Origin: Blastococcus sp. TF02A-35
GTDB taxonomy: Bacteria; Actinomycetota; Actinomycetes; Mycobacteriales; Geodermatophilaceae
Assembly (NCBI RefSeq): GCF_004571075.1
Contig: NZ_SPQP01000003.1
Location: 108,105 to 172,104 of the forward strand
Length of the DNA: 64,000 nt
Reading direction: 5' to 3'
Positions 41,337 to 51,182 of the stretch are shown one piece after another; within the stretch, counting starts at the first letter, position 1; the number at the start of each line of letters is the position of its first letter. Below the pieces are notes generated by a model. It saw only the letters and a list, made by a program, of their open reading frames with translations, made no database searches and had not been told where the DNA came from. The translations under genes were made by a program, and so were the position numbers.

Positions 41337-42845
41337 TCAGCCGCCGGTCATGAGGTCCGCGGCGCGCTCGCCGACCAGGACGGCGGTCGCGGCCGGGCCC
41401 CGGCTCGGCACCCGTGGCAGCACGGAGGTGTCGGCGACGCGCAGGCCCTCGACGCCGCGCACCCGCAGCTGCTGGTCGACCACGGCCCCGCGGTCACCGT
41501 CGGGGCCCATGCGCGCCGTGCCCGACAGGTGCACCGCGGTGGTCACCCGCTCGCGGACCCAGCGGTCCAGGCCCGCGTCGTCGCGAGGCAGCTCGCCCGG
41601 CTCCCCGAGCTGGCGCAGCGCCCGGCTGCGCAATAGCTGGAGGGCCAGCCGGACGCCCTGCCGCATCCGGCGCACGTCGGCGTCCTCGGCCAGGTGCCGG
41701 TGCTCGACGAGCGGCGGGGTGCCGGCGTCGCCGTCCACCAGCGAGAGCCGGCTGCGGCCCTCCGCGCGCTGCAGCGCCACCCCGACCTCGACGACCTGGC
41801 CGTCGGCCGGCGCCCCGGTCATGACCTGGGCGAACGGCGCCAGCCACGGCAGCACCTCCAGGTCCCCCGGGACGACCGCGTCGTCGGACGTGACGTTCAG
41901 GACCCCGTGCAGCGGGGACCGACCGGGCCCGGCCGTGACGCCCTCCCGCGGCCGGAACGGCAGGTAGACGATCGGGTGGTCCGTGCCGTCCTCGCCCACA
42001 CCCGGGGCGTCGACCAGCACCTCGATGCCCGCCGCCCGTAGCCGCGCGGCCGGGCCGATGCCCGACAGCAGCAGCAGGTGGGCCGAGCCCACCGCGCCCG
42101 CGCTGAGGACGACCTCGCCTGCGCGGACGTCGCCGGCCGTCGTCGCCACCCCCACGGCGCGGCCGCGCTCGACGAGCACCCTGAGCACCCGGACGCCGCC
42201 GCGCACCGTCAGGAGCGGGTCGGCCCGCCGGGGCGCGAGGTAGGCGTCCGCGGTGCTGACCCGCACCCCGTCGACGACCGTGCGCGGCACCGGCCCGTAG
42301 CCGGGCGGCCCGCCGGCGTTCTTGTCCGGCTCGGCGGGCAGCCCGAGCTCCTCGGCCGCGCGGGCGAAGGCCGCGGCCAGCGGCGGCCCGTCGGCGGGGC
42401 GGGACACCGGCACCGGCCCGCCGGCACCGTGCCAGGGCCGGTCGCCGAAGTCACGGTCGTCCTCCAGCCGCCGCAGCACCGGCAGCAGGCGGTCCCACGA
42501 CCACAGGTCGTTCCCCGCGGCCGCCCACCCCTCGGCGTCCGCCGGGGTCGGCCGGACGAAGTAGCCGGCGTTGACCGCGCTCGAGCCGCCCACGACCCGC
42601 CCGCGGGGCACCCGGACGGTGCGCCCGTCGGCCAGCAGGCCCGGCAGGTCCCAGTTCGCCGGGTGCCCGGGCACCGCGCCCCGCAGCGTCGAGGCGTCGC
42701 GGAGCTCCTCGGGCACCGGGTGGTCCGCGCCGGCCTCGAGCAGCAGCACCCGCCGTCCGGCGTCGACCAGCCGAGCGGCCAGCGCGCAGCCCGCCGTCCC
42801 CGCCCCCACGACGACGACGTCCGGGTCGCCGGGACGCTCAGCCAT
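41337..42845 (-). CDS. GMC family oxidoreductase
   Basis: FAD-dependent alcohol oxidase/dehydrogenase of 502 residues (glucose-methanol-choline family). Seen: VVVVGAGTAGCALAARL, GMC signature 1 (VPRGRVVGGSSAVNAGYF), signature 2 (SAGAVGSAHLLLLSGIGP), and the catalytic HLSGTARMG. The C-terminal VPSRGPAATAVLVGERAAD has SRGPxAT where Asn is typical, a form reminiscent of the mycofactocin-linked GMC enzyme MftG; no other mycofactocin genes are seen. It overlaps the acyl-activating enzyme gene by 8 nt. Substrate unknown. Confidence 0.92.
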   Translation of the reverse strand: MAERPGDPDVVVVGAGTAGCALAARLVDAGRRVLLLEAGADHPVPEELRDASTLRGAVPGHPANWDLPGLLADGRTVRVPRGRVVGGSSAVNAGYFVRPTPADAEGWAAAGNDLWSWDRLLPVLRRLEDDRDFGDRPWHGAGGPVPVSRPADGPPLAAAFARAAEELGLPAEPDKNAGGPPGYGPVPRTVVDGVRVSTADAYLAPRRADPLLTVRGGVRVLRVLVERGRAVGVATTAGDVRAGEVVLSAGAVGSAHLLLLSGIGPAARLRAAGIEVLVDAPGVGEDGTDHPIVYLPFRPREGVTAGPGRSPLHGVLNVTSDDAVVPGDLEVLPWLAPFAQVMTGAPADGQVVEVGVALQRAEGRSRLSLVDGDAGTPPLVEHRHLAEDADVRRMRQGVRLALQLLRSRALRQLGEPGELPRDDAGLDRWVRERVTTAVHLSGTARMGPDGDRGAVVDQQLRVRGVEGLRVADTSVLPRVPSRGPAATAVLVGERAADLMTGG

Positions 42846-44151
42846 CCCCGAGGCCGAGCAGCGCGGGCAGGTCCAGCCGGCGCACCTTCCCGGTGGACGT
42901 GCGGGGCAGGTCGCCCACCGCGTGCACGCTCTTGGGGCGCTTGGCCGGGGCGAGGCGGGCACGGGCCCAGTCGGCCAGGTCGGCGCCGTCGGCGTCGCCC
43001 ACGTAGGCGGCGACCACCCGCTGGCCCCAGTCCGGGTCGGGGACGCCGAACACGGCGCTCTCCACCACGCCCGGGTGCGCGTCCAGGACGGCCTCGACCT
43101 CCGCGGGGTAGACGTTGACCCCGCCGGAGATGACCAGGTCCTCACGGCGGCCGTCGAGCCACACGACGCCGTCGTCGTCGACCCGGCCGAGGTCCCCGAC
43201 GGTCACCCGGTCGCCCCGCCAGGCGGCCGCGGTCTTCTCCGGCGCGCGCCAGTACTCGAACCGCGCCCACGGCGGCACGGCGCACCACAGCTGGCCCCGC
43301 TCGTCGGTCTCCAGCCGTCGGCCGGGCCGGGCCCGCCCGACGCTGCCGGGGTGCGCCAGCCAGTCCTCGGGCGAGCAGACGGTGAACTGGGCCTCGGTGG
43401 ACCCGTAGAACTCCCACACGCTGCCCTCGGGCAGCGCGGCGAGGACCGCGCGCTTGAGCGGCTCCGGGCAGGGGGCGCCCGCGTGCACCAGCCGCCGGAA
43501 GGAGGACCAGTCGACGTCGTCGCGGGCCAGCAGCCGCTGGAGGTGGGTGGGCACGCAGAAGGTCGTCGTCGGCCGCAGCGCGGTGATGGCCCCGGCCGCG
43601 CGGGCGACGTCGAAGGGCCCGGGCAGCAGCACCTCGCCGCCGGCCAGCAGCGTGTGGATCGAGAACCGCAGCGGCGCGCTGTGGTGCAGCGGCGAGAGGA
43701 CCAGGTGCCGGTCACCGGGGCCGAAGCCCCACAGCTCGATCTCCTCGGCGGCCAGGGCGCGGGCGTCCTCCTCGGCCAGCACCCCGGACCACACGCCCTT
43801 GCGGCGGCCGGTGGTCCCCGAGGTGTAGTGCATCGGGCGGGCCAGCGGCACGTCGGCGAGGTCCGCCTCCTCCTCCCCCAGCAGCCGGCCCGGGTCGTCC
43901 CCGGCGTCGAGCGCCGGGTCGGCGTCCTCGGCGAGGGCGGCCCGCTCCCCGGGCGGCAGCGCCGGGTCGAGCACGACCGGCACGATCCCCGTCCGGAGCG
44001 CGCCCAGGACCACCGCCAGCAGCTCCGGCGACGCGGCGGCCGACACCAGCAGCCGGTCCCCGGCGCGCAGCCCGGCCGCGGCGAGCGAGGCGGCGGCCCG
44101 CCGCTGGTCGCGCTCGCTGTCGGCGCTCGTGACGACCGGCACGGCGCTCAT
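42838..44151 (-). CDS. Compact AMP-dependent acyl-activating enzyme (ANL family)
   Basis: Adenylate-forming enzyme of 437 residues, about 80-100 shorter than usual, with the loss in the N-terminal domain. Core motifs are intact: P-loop YTSGTTGRRKG, YGSTEAQF, GDLGRVDDDGVVWLDGR, SGGVNVYPAEVEAVL and the catalytic lysine in PRTSTGKVRRLDL. It should activate a carboxylic acid as acyl-AMP, then transfer it to CoA or another thiol. ATG 44151 overlaps the metallo-hydrolase stop by 4 nt, and its stop overlaps the GMC start. Substrate unknown. Confidence 0.92.
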   Translation of the reverse strand: MSAVPVVTSADSERDQRRAAASLAAAGLRAGDRLLVSAAASPELLAVVLGALRTGIVPVVLDPALPPGERAALAEDADPALDAGDDPGRLLGEEEADLADVPLARPMHYTSGTTGRRKGVWSGVLAEEDARALAAEEIELWGFGPGDRHLVLSPLHHSAPLRFSIHTLLAGGEVLLPGPFDVARAAGAITALRPTTTFCVPTHLQRLLARDDVDWSSFRRLVHAGAPCPEPLKRAVLAALPEGSVWEFYGSTEAQFTVCSPEDWLAHPGSVGRARPGRRLETDERGQLWCAVPPWARFEYWRAPEKTAAAWRGDRVTVGDLGRVDDDGVVWLDGRREDLVISGGVNVYPAEVEAVLDAHPGVVESAVFGVPDPDWGQRVVAAYVGDADGADLADWARARLAPAKRPKSVHAVGDLPRTSTGKVRRLDLPALLGLGDG

Positions 44152-45017
44152 GCCGACCGGACCTCCTCGGCCGGGCCCAGGACGACCCGGCCCTCGGCGG
44201 CCAGCTTGGCCAGGGTGGCGCGCGTGGACTGGGCCGCGGCCGGCCACACCTCGCGGGGGACCTCGGCGTAGACGACCGCGACCAGCTCGTCGACGCTCGC
44301 GGCGCCGCCGTCCAGGGCATCGAGCAGCTGCTGCTCGCGGAAGGCCCGGTGCGCCAGGTAGTACTCCAGCACCGCTGCGGGGTCCTCGGTCAGCTCCGGC
44401 CCGTGGCCGCAGTACAGCGCGCTCGGCCCGAGGTCGTGCACCCGCCGCAGCGACTCCAGGTAGGCCACGACGTCGCCCTCGGGGTGCGTGACGACCGACG
44501 TCCCCCGCCCCAGCACGTGGTCCCCGACGAGGGCCGCGCCGGACTCCAGGCGGAACGCCAGGTGGTCGGCGGTGTGGCCGGGGGTGGCGACGACGTCGAT
44601 CGCGGTCCCGGCCAGCACGAGGCGCTCCCCCGGCTCCAGGACACGTCCGCCCGGACCGGCGACCGCCGCCCCCGCCGCGGCGACCGGGGCGCCGAAGGCC
44701 GCCCCCCACGGCTGCGCCGCCTCGGCGTGGTCGCCGTGGTGGTGGGTGACCAGGACGGCGACGCAGCGGGCGCCCCGGGCGGCGAGCGCGGCCTCGACGG
44801 CGGCGAGGTGCGCGGCGTCGTCCGGGCCCGGGTCCACCAGGACCGCCTGGCCGCTGCCGGGCGCCCCCACGACGTAGGTGTTGGTGCCGTCGAGGGTCAT
44901 CGGCGAGGGGTTGGGCGCCAGCACGCGCGTGACCAGCGGCTCCAGGTCCGCCGTGCGGGGCAGGGCCCCCGGTGCGGGCAGGCCCCAGCCGGTGCGGGGA
45001 TCGCTCGGGAACGGCAC
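44148..45017 (-). CDS. MBL-fold metallo-hydrolase (LACTB2-like)
   Basis: Metallo-beta-lactamase-fold protein of 289 residues with THHHGDHAEA, GHTADHLAF, LVGDHVLG and YCGHGPEL, plus a C-terminal winged-helix-like part (VDELVAVVYAEVPREVWPAAAQST). The architecture matches LACTB2/hydroxyacylglutathione-hydrolase-like proteins; thioester or ester hydrolysis is plausible beside an acyl-activating enzyme. GTG 45017 is fixed by TAGCGT exactly 7 nt upstream; it is the promoter-proximal gene of the three-gene operon. Confidence 0.92.
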   Translation of the reverse strand: MPFPSDPRTGWGLPAPGALPRTADLEPLVTRVLAPNPSPMTLDGTNTYVVGAPGSGQAVLVDPGPDDAAHLAAVEAALAARGARCVAVLVTHHHGDHAEAAQPWGAAFGAPVAAAGAAVAGPGGRVLEPGERLVLAGTAIDVVATPGHTADHLAFRLESGAALVGDHVLGRGTSVVTHPEGDVVAYLESLRRVHDLGPSALYCGHGPELTEDPAAVLEYYLAHRAFREQQLLDALDGGAASVDELVAVVYAEVPREVWPAAAQSTRATLAKLAAEGRVVLGPAEEVRSA

Positions 45018-45024
45018 GCAGCGC

Positions 45025-45030
45025 ACGCTA
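45025..45030 (-). promoter_or_regulatory. -10 of leaderless MBL-ANL-GMC operon
   Basis: TAGCGT, 7 nt before GTG 45017. It is 32 bp from the divergent -10 at 45063, so the two promoters must share upstream contacts. Confidence 0.65.
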
Positions 45031-45062
45031 TCGGGCGGCGCCCGCGGTCCGCTCCGGGCCGC

Positions 45063-45068
45063 TAGCCT
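45063..45068 (+). promoter_or_regulatory. -10 of leaderless lipoprotein gene
   Basis: TAGCCT, 7 nt before ATG 45076; divergent from the operon promoter at 45025-45030. Confidence 0.65.
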
Positions 45069-45075
45069 GCCGCGC

Positions 45076-45582
45076 ATGCGCCGATCCGTCTCCGCCTGCC
45101 GCGCGGGCGTCTCCCTGGCCGCCGCGGTCGTCCTGCTCAGCGCGTGCGGGGGCTCCGACGAGGACGGCTCCGCCGCGGGCTCCTCGTCCAGCGCCACGGC
45201 GACCACCGCCGGGTCGGCGGTCTCGCAGTTCTGCACCGAGGCGGCGAGCATCCAGGAGCGGCTGCAGGCGACGATCACCGAGGAGCCCGACCCGATGCAG
45301 CTGCCGACGATCCTGAGCGAGGCCGCCACGGAGATCCGGGCCATCGAGGCGCCCGAGCAGATCGCCGGCGACTGGGCGGCCCTGGCCGACGGCGCCCAGC
45401 AGCTCTCGGGGGCGATCGCCGGGATCGACTTCAGCGACCCGAACGCCATCGCCGCCCTGGACCAGCAGCTCACGCCGCTCCAGCAGCAGCTGGGGTCGGC
45501 CTCGACCAACGTCGGCGACTACCTGCGCGACGAGTGCGGCATCGACGTCGACGCGACCCAGCCGGCCGCCCCGACCAGCTGA
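45076..45582 (+). CDS. Lipoprotein of unknown function
   Basis: Lipoprotein of 168 residues: signal peptide with lipobox LLSAC, a Gly/Ser/Ala/Thr spacer, then a helical domain (QFCTEAASIQERLQATITEE ... QQLTPLQQQLGSASTNVGDYLRDECGID) with two cysteines that may pair. This is a common actinobacterial cell-surface pattern without a defined role. Start fixed by the leaderless promoter. Confidence 0.86.
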   Translation: MRRSVSACRAGVSLAAAVVLLSACGGSDEDGSAAGSSSSATATTAGSAVSQFCTEAASIQERLQATITEEPDPMQLPTILSEAATEIRAIEAPEQIAGDWAALADGAQQLSGAIAGIDFSDPNAIAALDQQLTPLQQQLGSASTNVGDYLRDECGIDVDATQPAAPTS

Positions 45583-45604
45583 GCCACGCCCCGGCCGAGG
45601 CGGG

Positions 45605-46972
45605 TCAGCCGCCGCAGCCCCCGAGGTAGATGCCGCGCGCGTTGAGCCACGGCACGGGGTCGACGTGACCGCTGTGCATGGCGCCGTTCGGGTGCACCTC
45701 GAAGTGCAGGTGCGGTCCGGTGGACTGGCCGCGGTTCCCGACCTCGGCGATCTTCTCGCCGGCGGAGACGCGCTCGCCCACGCGGACGTCGTAGCTGTCC
45801 ACGTGCCCGTAGACGGTGACCTCGCCGTTGTCGCCCTCGATGTAGACGGCCAGGCCGAAGCCGGTCGCCGCACCGGCCCGGCGCACGACGCCGGAGGACG
45901 CCGCGTAGATCGGGGTGCCGATCGGGGCGGCGATGTCGACGCCGCCGTGCAGCGCGCCCCAGCGCCAGCCGTAGCAGCTCGACACCCGGCCCGAGGTGGG
46001 CTTGGCGTAGCCGGAGGCGACCGGCGCGGCGCTGCCGCCACCACCGCTGCCCGCCGTGCCCCCCGAGGAGCCCCGTGCCGCTGCGGCCTCGCGGGCGGCG
46101 CGGTCGGCGGCGGCGCGGGCGGCGGCGGCCAGCGCCTCCTCCTCCGCCCTCTTCTGCGCCTCCCACTGCGCGTAGGCGTCCCGCGCGCCCTGCAGCTGCA
46201 GCAGCTGGATCTGCGCCGCCTCCAGCTGCCGCTCGTAGTCGGCCTTCTGGGCCTCGACCTGCTCCATGGCCACCTGCTGCTCGGCCAGCTGCGCGTCGGC
46301 GGTCTGCTTGGCCGCCTCCGCGGTGTCCTCGGCGGCGGCCCGCTCGTCGCGGGCGGCGCGGGCGACGGACTCGGCGTTGGCCTGGCGGGCCTGCGCGACC
46401 TCCAGGACACCCAGGACGTCGACCTGGTTCTCGGCGACGTAGTCCAGCATCGCCGCGCGCTGGATCAGCTCACCCGGGCCCTCGGAGTCCAGCAGGGCGG
46501 CGGTGCTGGAGAGGGAGGACCCCTTGATGTAGGTGTCCCGCGAGAAGGTGGCGATCCGGCGCTCCGCCGCGGCCACGGCCTCGGCGGCCCGCTGGAGCTC
46601 CGCGGCGGCCTCGTCGGCCTGGGCCTGGGCCAGCTGCAGGGCCTCCAGGGCGGCCTCGTAGGCCACGCCCGCTGCCTGGGCCTGGATGTAGAACTTCTCA
46701 AGCTCCGCCTCGGCGGCGGCGACCAGCCCGCGGATGCGGCCGACCTCGGCGGCAGCGGCGTCCTGGTTGCTCCGGGCGGCGCCGAGCTCGCTGTCGGTCG
46801 GGTTGGGCGGCGGCGGAGGGGCGGCGAGGGCGGGCGCGGAGGTGCCCAGCAGCGCCGCACCGGCCACGACACCGATCAGCGCGGTGCGCAGTGGCCGGGC
46901 GGGACGGCCCACGACGGACCGGCGTCGGCCGGCCCGTGGGGCCGCCGGTCCGGTCGGACGGCGCTGGGTCAT
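45605..46972 (-). CDS. Secreted M23 family peptidase with coiled coil
   Basis: Exported cell-wall endopeptidase or division-type factor of 455 residues. A basic N-terminus and signal helix (ALIGVVAGAALLGTSAPALA) lead to a long coiled coil (about 60-300, Ala/Glu/Gln-rich), a Gly/Ser hinge, then a LytM/M23 domain with the zinc motifs HGGVDIAAP and GPHLHFEVH. This matches NlpD/EnvC/RipA-like architecture; with both zinc motifs present it may be an active peptidoglycan endopeptidase. ATG 46972 has GGGAGC upstream. No ydaO-type riboswitch is evident in the leader. Confidence 0.93.
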   Translation of the reverse strand: MTQRRPTGPAAPRAGRRRSVVGRPARPLRTALIGVVAGAALLGTSAPALAAPPPPPNPTDSELGAARSNQDAAAAEVGRIRGLVAAAEAELEKFYIQAQAAGVAYEAALEALQLAQAQADEAAAELQRAAEAVAAAERRIATFSRDTYIKGSSLSSTAALLDSEGPGELIQRAAMLDYVAENQVDVLGVLEVAQARQANAESVARAARDERAAAEDTAEAAKQTADAQLAEQQVAMEQVEAQKADYERQLEAAQIQLLQLQGARDAYAQWEAQKRAEEEALAAAARAAADRAAREAAAARGSSGGTAGSGGGGSAAPVASGYAKPTSGRVSSCYGWRWGALHGGVDIAAPIGTPIYAASSGVVRRAGAATGFGLAVYIEGDNGEVTVYGHVDSYDVRVGERVSAGEKIAEVGNRGQSTGPHLHFEVHPNGAMHSGHVDPVPWLNARGIYLGGCGG

Positions 46973-47123
46973 GGCTCGCTCCCTGGGGAAGAGGGTGGGC
47001 GTGGTGCCCAGCGAGAGTCGCACCGTCACCAGTAGTCACAAAGGCAACACGCGGAACAGTTGACGCGCCGCAACCAAAACGGTCGGTCACCGCCCCGTCG
47101 CTGTCGGTATGTCGACACGGGCG

Positions 47124-47918
47124 TCAGTCGGTCGGTCGCTCCAGCTCGTGCGCGAGCGCGTCGAGCTCCGCCCCGCCGGCCATCAGCCGGGTCAGCTCCT
47201 CGCGCGAGATGTCGGCCTTCGCGAACTCGCCGAGGCTGCGGCCCCGGTTGAGCAGCAGGAAGCGGTCCCCCACCGGGTAGGCGTGGTGCGGGTTGTGCGT
47301 GATCAGCACGACCCCCACCCCGCGGTCACGGGCCTGGGCCACGTACCGCAGCACGACCCCGGCCTGCTTCACGCCCAGCGCGGAGGTCGGCTCGTCGAGG
47401 ATCAGCACCCGGGCACCGAAGTGCACCGCGCGGGCGATCGCCACCGACTGCCGCTCCCCGCCGGAGAGGGTCCCCACCGGCTGGTCGGGGTCGCGGATGT
47501 CGATGCCCATCGCGGCCAGCTCCCGGCGGGTGGTCTCCTTCGCGCGCGCCGCGTCGAACCGGCGGAACGGCCCCCGGCCCCTCGTCGGCTCGGCGCCCAG
47601 GAAGAAGTTCCGCCAGACCGCCATGAGCGGGATCATCGCGAGGTCCTGGTAGACCGTGGCGATCCCGGCGTCGAGCGCCTCGCGGGGCGCCCCGAAGGAC
47701 ACCGGGAACCCGTCGAGCAGCAGCTCGCCGCGGTCGGCGCGGTGCACGCCCGACAGGATCTTGATCAGCGTCGACTTGCCCGCGCCGTTGTCCCCCAGGA
47801 CGCAGGTGACCTCGCCGGCGCGCACCGTGGCGCTGATCCCGTCGAGCGCGATCACCGAGCCGTAGTCCTTGCCCAGGTCGCGCAGCTCGAGCAGCGGGGT
47901 GGTCGGTGGGGTGCTCAT
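47124..47918 (-). CDS. Sugar ABC transporter, ATP-binding protein
   Basis: ATPase of 264 residues for a carbohydrate importer of the FrcA/RbsA single-domain type. Walker [10 protein letters not shown], signature LSGGERQ, Walker [13 protein letters not shown] and the switch histidine (LITHNPHHA) are intact. Unlike RbsA it has only one nucleotide-binding domain, so it should work as a homodimer. Its ATG overlaps the permease stop (ATGA). Last gene of the binding protein-permease-ATPase operon. Confidence 0.94.
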   Translation of the reverse strand: MSTPPTTPLLELRDLGKDYGSVIALDGISATVRAGEVTCVLGDNGAGKSTLIKILSGVHRADRGELLLDGFPVSFGAPREALDAGIATVYQDLAMIPLMAVWRNFFLGAEPTRGRGPFRRFDAARAKETTRRELAAMGIDIRDPDQPVGTLSGGERQSVAIARAVHFGARVLILDEPTSALGVKQAGVVLRYVAQARDRGVGVVLITHNPHHAYPVGDRFLLLNRGRSLGEFAKADISREELTRLMAGGAELDALAHELERPTD

Positions 47919-48973
47919 CGCCGGGCCGCCTCGGCGTAGCGCCGGACCAGCCGGTTGGCCAGCACGGCGAGCAGCAGCATGGCGCCCAGGAAGAAGTAGA
48001 ACCAGTCCGCGTCCCAGCGCAGGTACGGGATGCCCAGCTGCGTCATCCCGAAGATCAGCGCCCCCAGCGAGGCGCCGACCGCCGAGCCGAACCCGCCGGT
48101 GAGCAGGCACCCGCCGATGACCGCCGCGACGATGTAGATGAGCTCCTGCCCGATCCCGGTGTTGGCCTGGACGGAGGTGAGCCGCACGGCCAGCGTCGTC
48201 CCGACGAACCAGGCCGCGGCCGCGGTGGTCATGAACAGCGTGATCGTGGTGCGCCGGGCGGGCACCCCCACGTTCCGCGCGGCGACGTCGTCCCCACCGG
48301 TGGCGAAGACCCAGTTGCCGAAGCGGGTGCGCAGCAGCACCCAGGTGGCCAGCGCGGTGAACAGCAGCCACCACAGGACGGCGACCCGGACCTCCGCGCC
48401 GAGGACCTGCATCTTCGAGGCGAACACCCACTCCGCGGCCGCGTAGCCCGGCACGTCGTCGATGCCGCCCACGCTGACCGTGCTGGTGAACAGCTTCGTC
48501 AGCCCGAGGTTCAGGCCCTGGAGCATCAGGAACGTGCCGAGCGTGATGATGAAGCTGGGCAGCCCGGTGCGGGTCACCAGCCAGCCGTTGACGAAACCGA
48601 TGGCCAGCGCGACGAGCAGGGCGACGGCGATGGCCACCCACAGGTTCTGCCGCAGCTCGGTGGCGACGATGCCGACGGTCAGGGCCGTCGTCCCCACCAG
48701 CACGCCGGCGGACAGGTCGAAGTGGCCGCCGATCATCAGCAGGGCGACCGCGACCGCCATGATCCCCAGCGTCGACGCCGGGTCCAGCCAGTTGGCGATC
48801 CCGCGGGGCGACCGGAACGTCTCCGACTGCACCGCGAAGAAGGTGAAGACGACGACCGCGCCGACCAGCGCACCGAGCTCGGGCTTGACCAGCAGACGGC
48901 GCAGCGGCCCCGGGACCGCCAGCCGCTCGTCGGCCCGGCGCTCTGCCGGCGCGGTGACCTGCGGGGCGCTCAG
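47915..48973 (-). CDS. Sugar ABC transporter, permease
   Basis: Integral membrane subunit of about 352 residues, BPD_transp_2 family, eight to ten helices ([20 protein letters not shown] and [14 protein letters not shown] among them; [11 protein letters not shown] segment [18 protein letters not shown]). No ATG/GTG/TTG precedes TM1 in frame after the upstream stop; a CTG at 48973 overlaps that stop as CTGA and would give a complete protein, so a CTG start is proposed. A GTG further in would remove TM1. Works with the neighbouring binding protein and ATPase. Confidence 0.92.
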   Translation of the reverse strand: MSAPQVTAPAERRADERLAVPGPLRRLLVKPELGALVGAVVVFTFFAVQSETFRSPRGIANWLDPASTLGIMAVAVALLMIGGHFDLSAGVLVGTTALTVGIVATELRQNLWVAIAVALLVALAIGFVNGWLVTRTGLPSFIITLGTFLMLQGLNLGLTKLFTSTVSVGGIDDVPGYAAAEWVFASKMQVLGAEVRVAVLWWLLFTALATWVLLRTRFGNWVFATGGDDVAARNVGVPARRTTITLFMTTAAAAWFVGTTLAVRLTSVQANTGIGQELIYIVAAVIGGCLLTGGFGSAVGASLGALIFGMTQLGIPYLRWDADWFYFFLGAMLLLAVLANRLVRRYAEAARR

Positions 48974-49950
48974 CGCGTGCCGGCCGAGGCCAGGTCGGCG
49001 ATCTCGTCGACGTTGTCCGCGTCCACGATGCCCGGGCCGGTGAGGACCGGCTGCCCGCCGCCGACGGTGTTCAGGTTCTCGGCGTAGAGCTTGAGCATCA
49101 CGATCGGCAGGTAGCCCTGCTCGTACTGCTGCTGGTCGACGGCGAAGGCGATGTCGCCGGCCTGGATGCCGCCGATGACGTCCTCGTTGAGGTCGAAGGT
49201 CGCGACCTGCGCGTCGGAGCCGGCGTCCGCCGCCGCCTCGACGGCGACCGAGGCCAGCGCGGAGTTCAGCGTGAGCACCGCGTCGACCGAGGCGTTCCCC
49301 TGCAGCTGGGAGGCGATCGCGGACTGCGCGCCCGGCAGGTCGTTGACGTCGACCTGCAGCGGCGTCACCTGCGCGCCCAGGCCCTCCGACGCGCCCGCGC
49401 AGCGCTGCTCGAGACCGATGTTGCCCGCCTCGTGCACCACGCACAGCACGTTCCGGGCGCCGGCGGCGGCCAGCTCCTCGCCGGCGCCGCGGCCGGCGAT
49501 CTGCTCGTCCTGGCCCACGTGACCGATGGCGCCGAGCTCGGCGGACCGGTCCCCGCCGGAGTTGATGGTGACGACCGGGATGCCGGCCGCCACGGCCGCC
49601 TCGATCGAGTCCTGCAGGGCGTCGGGGTTGGCCATCGAGACGACGATGCCGTCCACCTCGGAGTTCACCGCCGCGTCGATCAGCTGCGCCTGGCGCTGCG
49701 GGTCGCCGTCGCTCTGGTAGTCGACCTCGACCCCGAGCTCCTCGCCGGCGGCCACGGCACCGTTCTGCACGACGTCCCAGAAGGCGTCCCCGGCCGAGCC
49801 GTGGGTGATCACCGAGAAGGCGAGGTCACCACCACCGGCACCGCCCCCGGAGCCCTCTCCGCCCGAGCCGCCGCCGCTGTCGGTGGTGCAGGCGGCGAGC
49901 AGCAGCGGTGCGGCCACGGCGAGTGCCAGCAGTCGCTTCGGTGCGGGCAT
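48970..49950 (-). CDS. Sugar ABC transporter, substrate-binding lipoprotein
   Basis: Periplasmic-binding-protein-type lipoprotein of 326 residues (Peripla_BP_4, ribose/fructose/inositol group). Signal peptide with lipobox LLLAAC, a Gly/Ser spacer, then [44 protein letters not shown] and [22 protein letters not shown] 49950 follows AGGAGG. First gene of the operon. By family it captures a monosaccharide or polyol; the exact ligand cannot be told. Confidence 0.94.
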   Translation of the reverse strand: MPAPKRLLALAVAAPLLLAACTTDSGGGSGGEGSGGGAGGGDLAFSVITHGSAGDAFWDVVQNGAVAAGEELGVEVDYQSDGDPQRQAQLIDAAVNSEVDGIVVSMANPDALQDSIEAAVAAGIPVVTINSGGDRSAELGAIGHVGQDEQIAGRGAGEELAAAGARNVLCVVHEAGNIGLEQRCAGASEGLGAQVTPLQVDVNDLPGAQSAIASQLQGNASVDAVLTLNSALASVAVEAAADAGSDAQVATFDLNEDVIGGIQAGDIAFAVDQQQYEQGYLPIVMLKLYAENLNTVGGGQPVLTGPGIVDADNVDEIADLASAGTR

Positions 49951-50104
49951 GGGGATGTCCTCCTGTGGTCACGGGCCGGGCCCGCGCGTCCGGGCCGCGT
50001 ACTCGGCCCGACCACGGATCATGCTCCACCCGGGCGCCGAAGGCCGGTCAGGAGGGGGCGACGCGGCGTCCGCTCCTCCGAAGGGGCGACAAGCGGAGGG
50101 GTTC

Positions 50105-50110
50105 TAGGCT
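50105..50110 (+). promoter_or_regulatory. -10 of leaderless Leu/Phe/Val dehydrogenase gene
   Basis: TAGGCT, 7 nt before GTG 50118. Confidence 0.65.
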
Positions 50111-50117
50111 TCGGGGC

Positions 50118-51182
50118 GTGGACGTCCTCGCATCCGGTCACGAGCAGGTCGTGTTCTGCAGCGACCCCGAGTCGGGGCTGCGGGCGATCATCGCGATCCA
50201 CTCGACGGCTCTGGGCCCGGCCCTCGGTGGCACGCGCTTCTACCCCTACGCCGACGAGGACGCCGCCGTCGCGGACGCCCTGCGGCTCTCCCGGGCCATG
50301 TCGTACAAGAACAGCCTGGCCGGGCTCGACCTCGGGGGCGGGAAGGCCGTCATCATCGGCGACCCGCGCACCGACAAGACCGAGGCGCTGCTGCGTGCCT
50401 ACGGCCGGTTCGTCGAGTCCCTCGGCGGGCGCTACCTGACCGCCTGCGACGTCGGCACCTACAACGCCGACCTCGACGTCGTGGGCCGGGAGACCCGGTT
50501 CGCGCACGGCCGCTCGGAGGCCTACGGCGGCTGCGGCGACTCCTCGGTGCTCACCGCCTACGGCGTCTTCCAGGGCATGCGCGCCGCTGCTCAGCACTGC
50601 TGGGGCGCCCCGACGCTGGCCGGGCGGACGGTCGCGGTCGCCGGCGTGGGCAAGGTCGGCTCCTGGCTCGCCGGCCACCTCGTCGAGGACGGCGCCGACG
50701 TGGTGGTCACCGACGTCGACCCCGCGGCCGTGGAGCGGCTGCAGGCCCGCTTCCCGCAGGTCCGCGCGGTCGAGGACACGGCGGCGCTCGTCCGGGCCCC
50801 GCACGACGTCTACGCGCCGTGCGCGCTGGGCGGGGCGCTGGACCAGGAGACGGTCGACATGCTGCCGGGCCGGGTGGTCTGCGGCGGCGCCAACAACCAG
50901 CTCGCCGCCCCGGAGATCGCCGAGCGGCTGCGTGGCCGCGGGATCCTCTACGCGCCGGACTTCCTGGTGAACGCCGGCGGCGTGATCCAGGTCGAGGACG
51001 AGCGGCACGGCTTCTCCTTCCCGCGCGCGCAGGCCAAGGCCTCAGGCATCTTCGACGTCGCGCTGCGGGTCTTCGCGCTGGCCGACGCCGAGGGCGTGTC
51101 CCCCGCCGTGGCCGCCGACCGGCTGGCCGAGGAGCGCATGCGCTCGGTCGGCCGGCTGGCCACGATCCGGCTGCCCCGGTAG
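50118..51182 (+). CDS. Leu/Phe/Val dehydrogenase
   Basis: NAD-dependent amino-acid dehydrogenase of 354 residues in the Glu/Leu/Phe/Val family. Seen: [21 protein letters not shown], the glycine-rich loop with catalytic lysine [12 protein letters not shown], Asp in [11 protein letters not shown], and the Rossmann motif [15 protein letters not shown]. It interconverts branched-chain or aromatic amino acids and 2-oxo acids; valine or leucine is the commonest actinobacterial substrate. The leaderless promoter fixes the start; a much longer frame upstream is spurious. Confidence 0.94.
   Translation: MDVLASGHEQVVFCSDPESGLRAIIAIHSTALGPALGGTRFYPYADEDAAVADALRLSRAMSYKNSLAGLDLGGGKAVIIGDPRTDKTEALLRAYGRFVESLGGRYLTACDVGTYNADLDVVGRETRFAHGRSEAYGGCGDSSVLTAYGVFQGMRAAAQHCWGAPTLAGRTVAVAGVGKVGSWLAGHLVEDGADVVVTDVDPAAVERLQARFPQVRAVEDTAALVRAPHDVYAPCALGGALDQETVDMLPGRVVCGGANNQLAAPEIAERLRGRGILYAPDFLVNAGGVIQVEDERHGFSFPRAQAKASGIFDVALRVFALADAEGVSPAVAADRLAEERMRSVGRLATIRLPR

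Noticed and set aside
41337..42845. Assignment of the GMC enzyme as MftG of a mycofactocin system
   Set aside because: Only the C-terminal SRGPxAT resembles it; no mftA-F genes in the window.
46973..47110. Possible ydaO (c-di-AMP) riboswitch upstream of the M23 peptidase
   Set aside because: Actinobacterial wall peptidase genes often carry one, but the conserved ydaO sequence blocks are not visible here.
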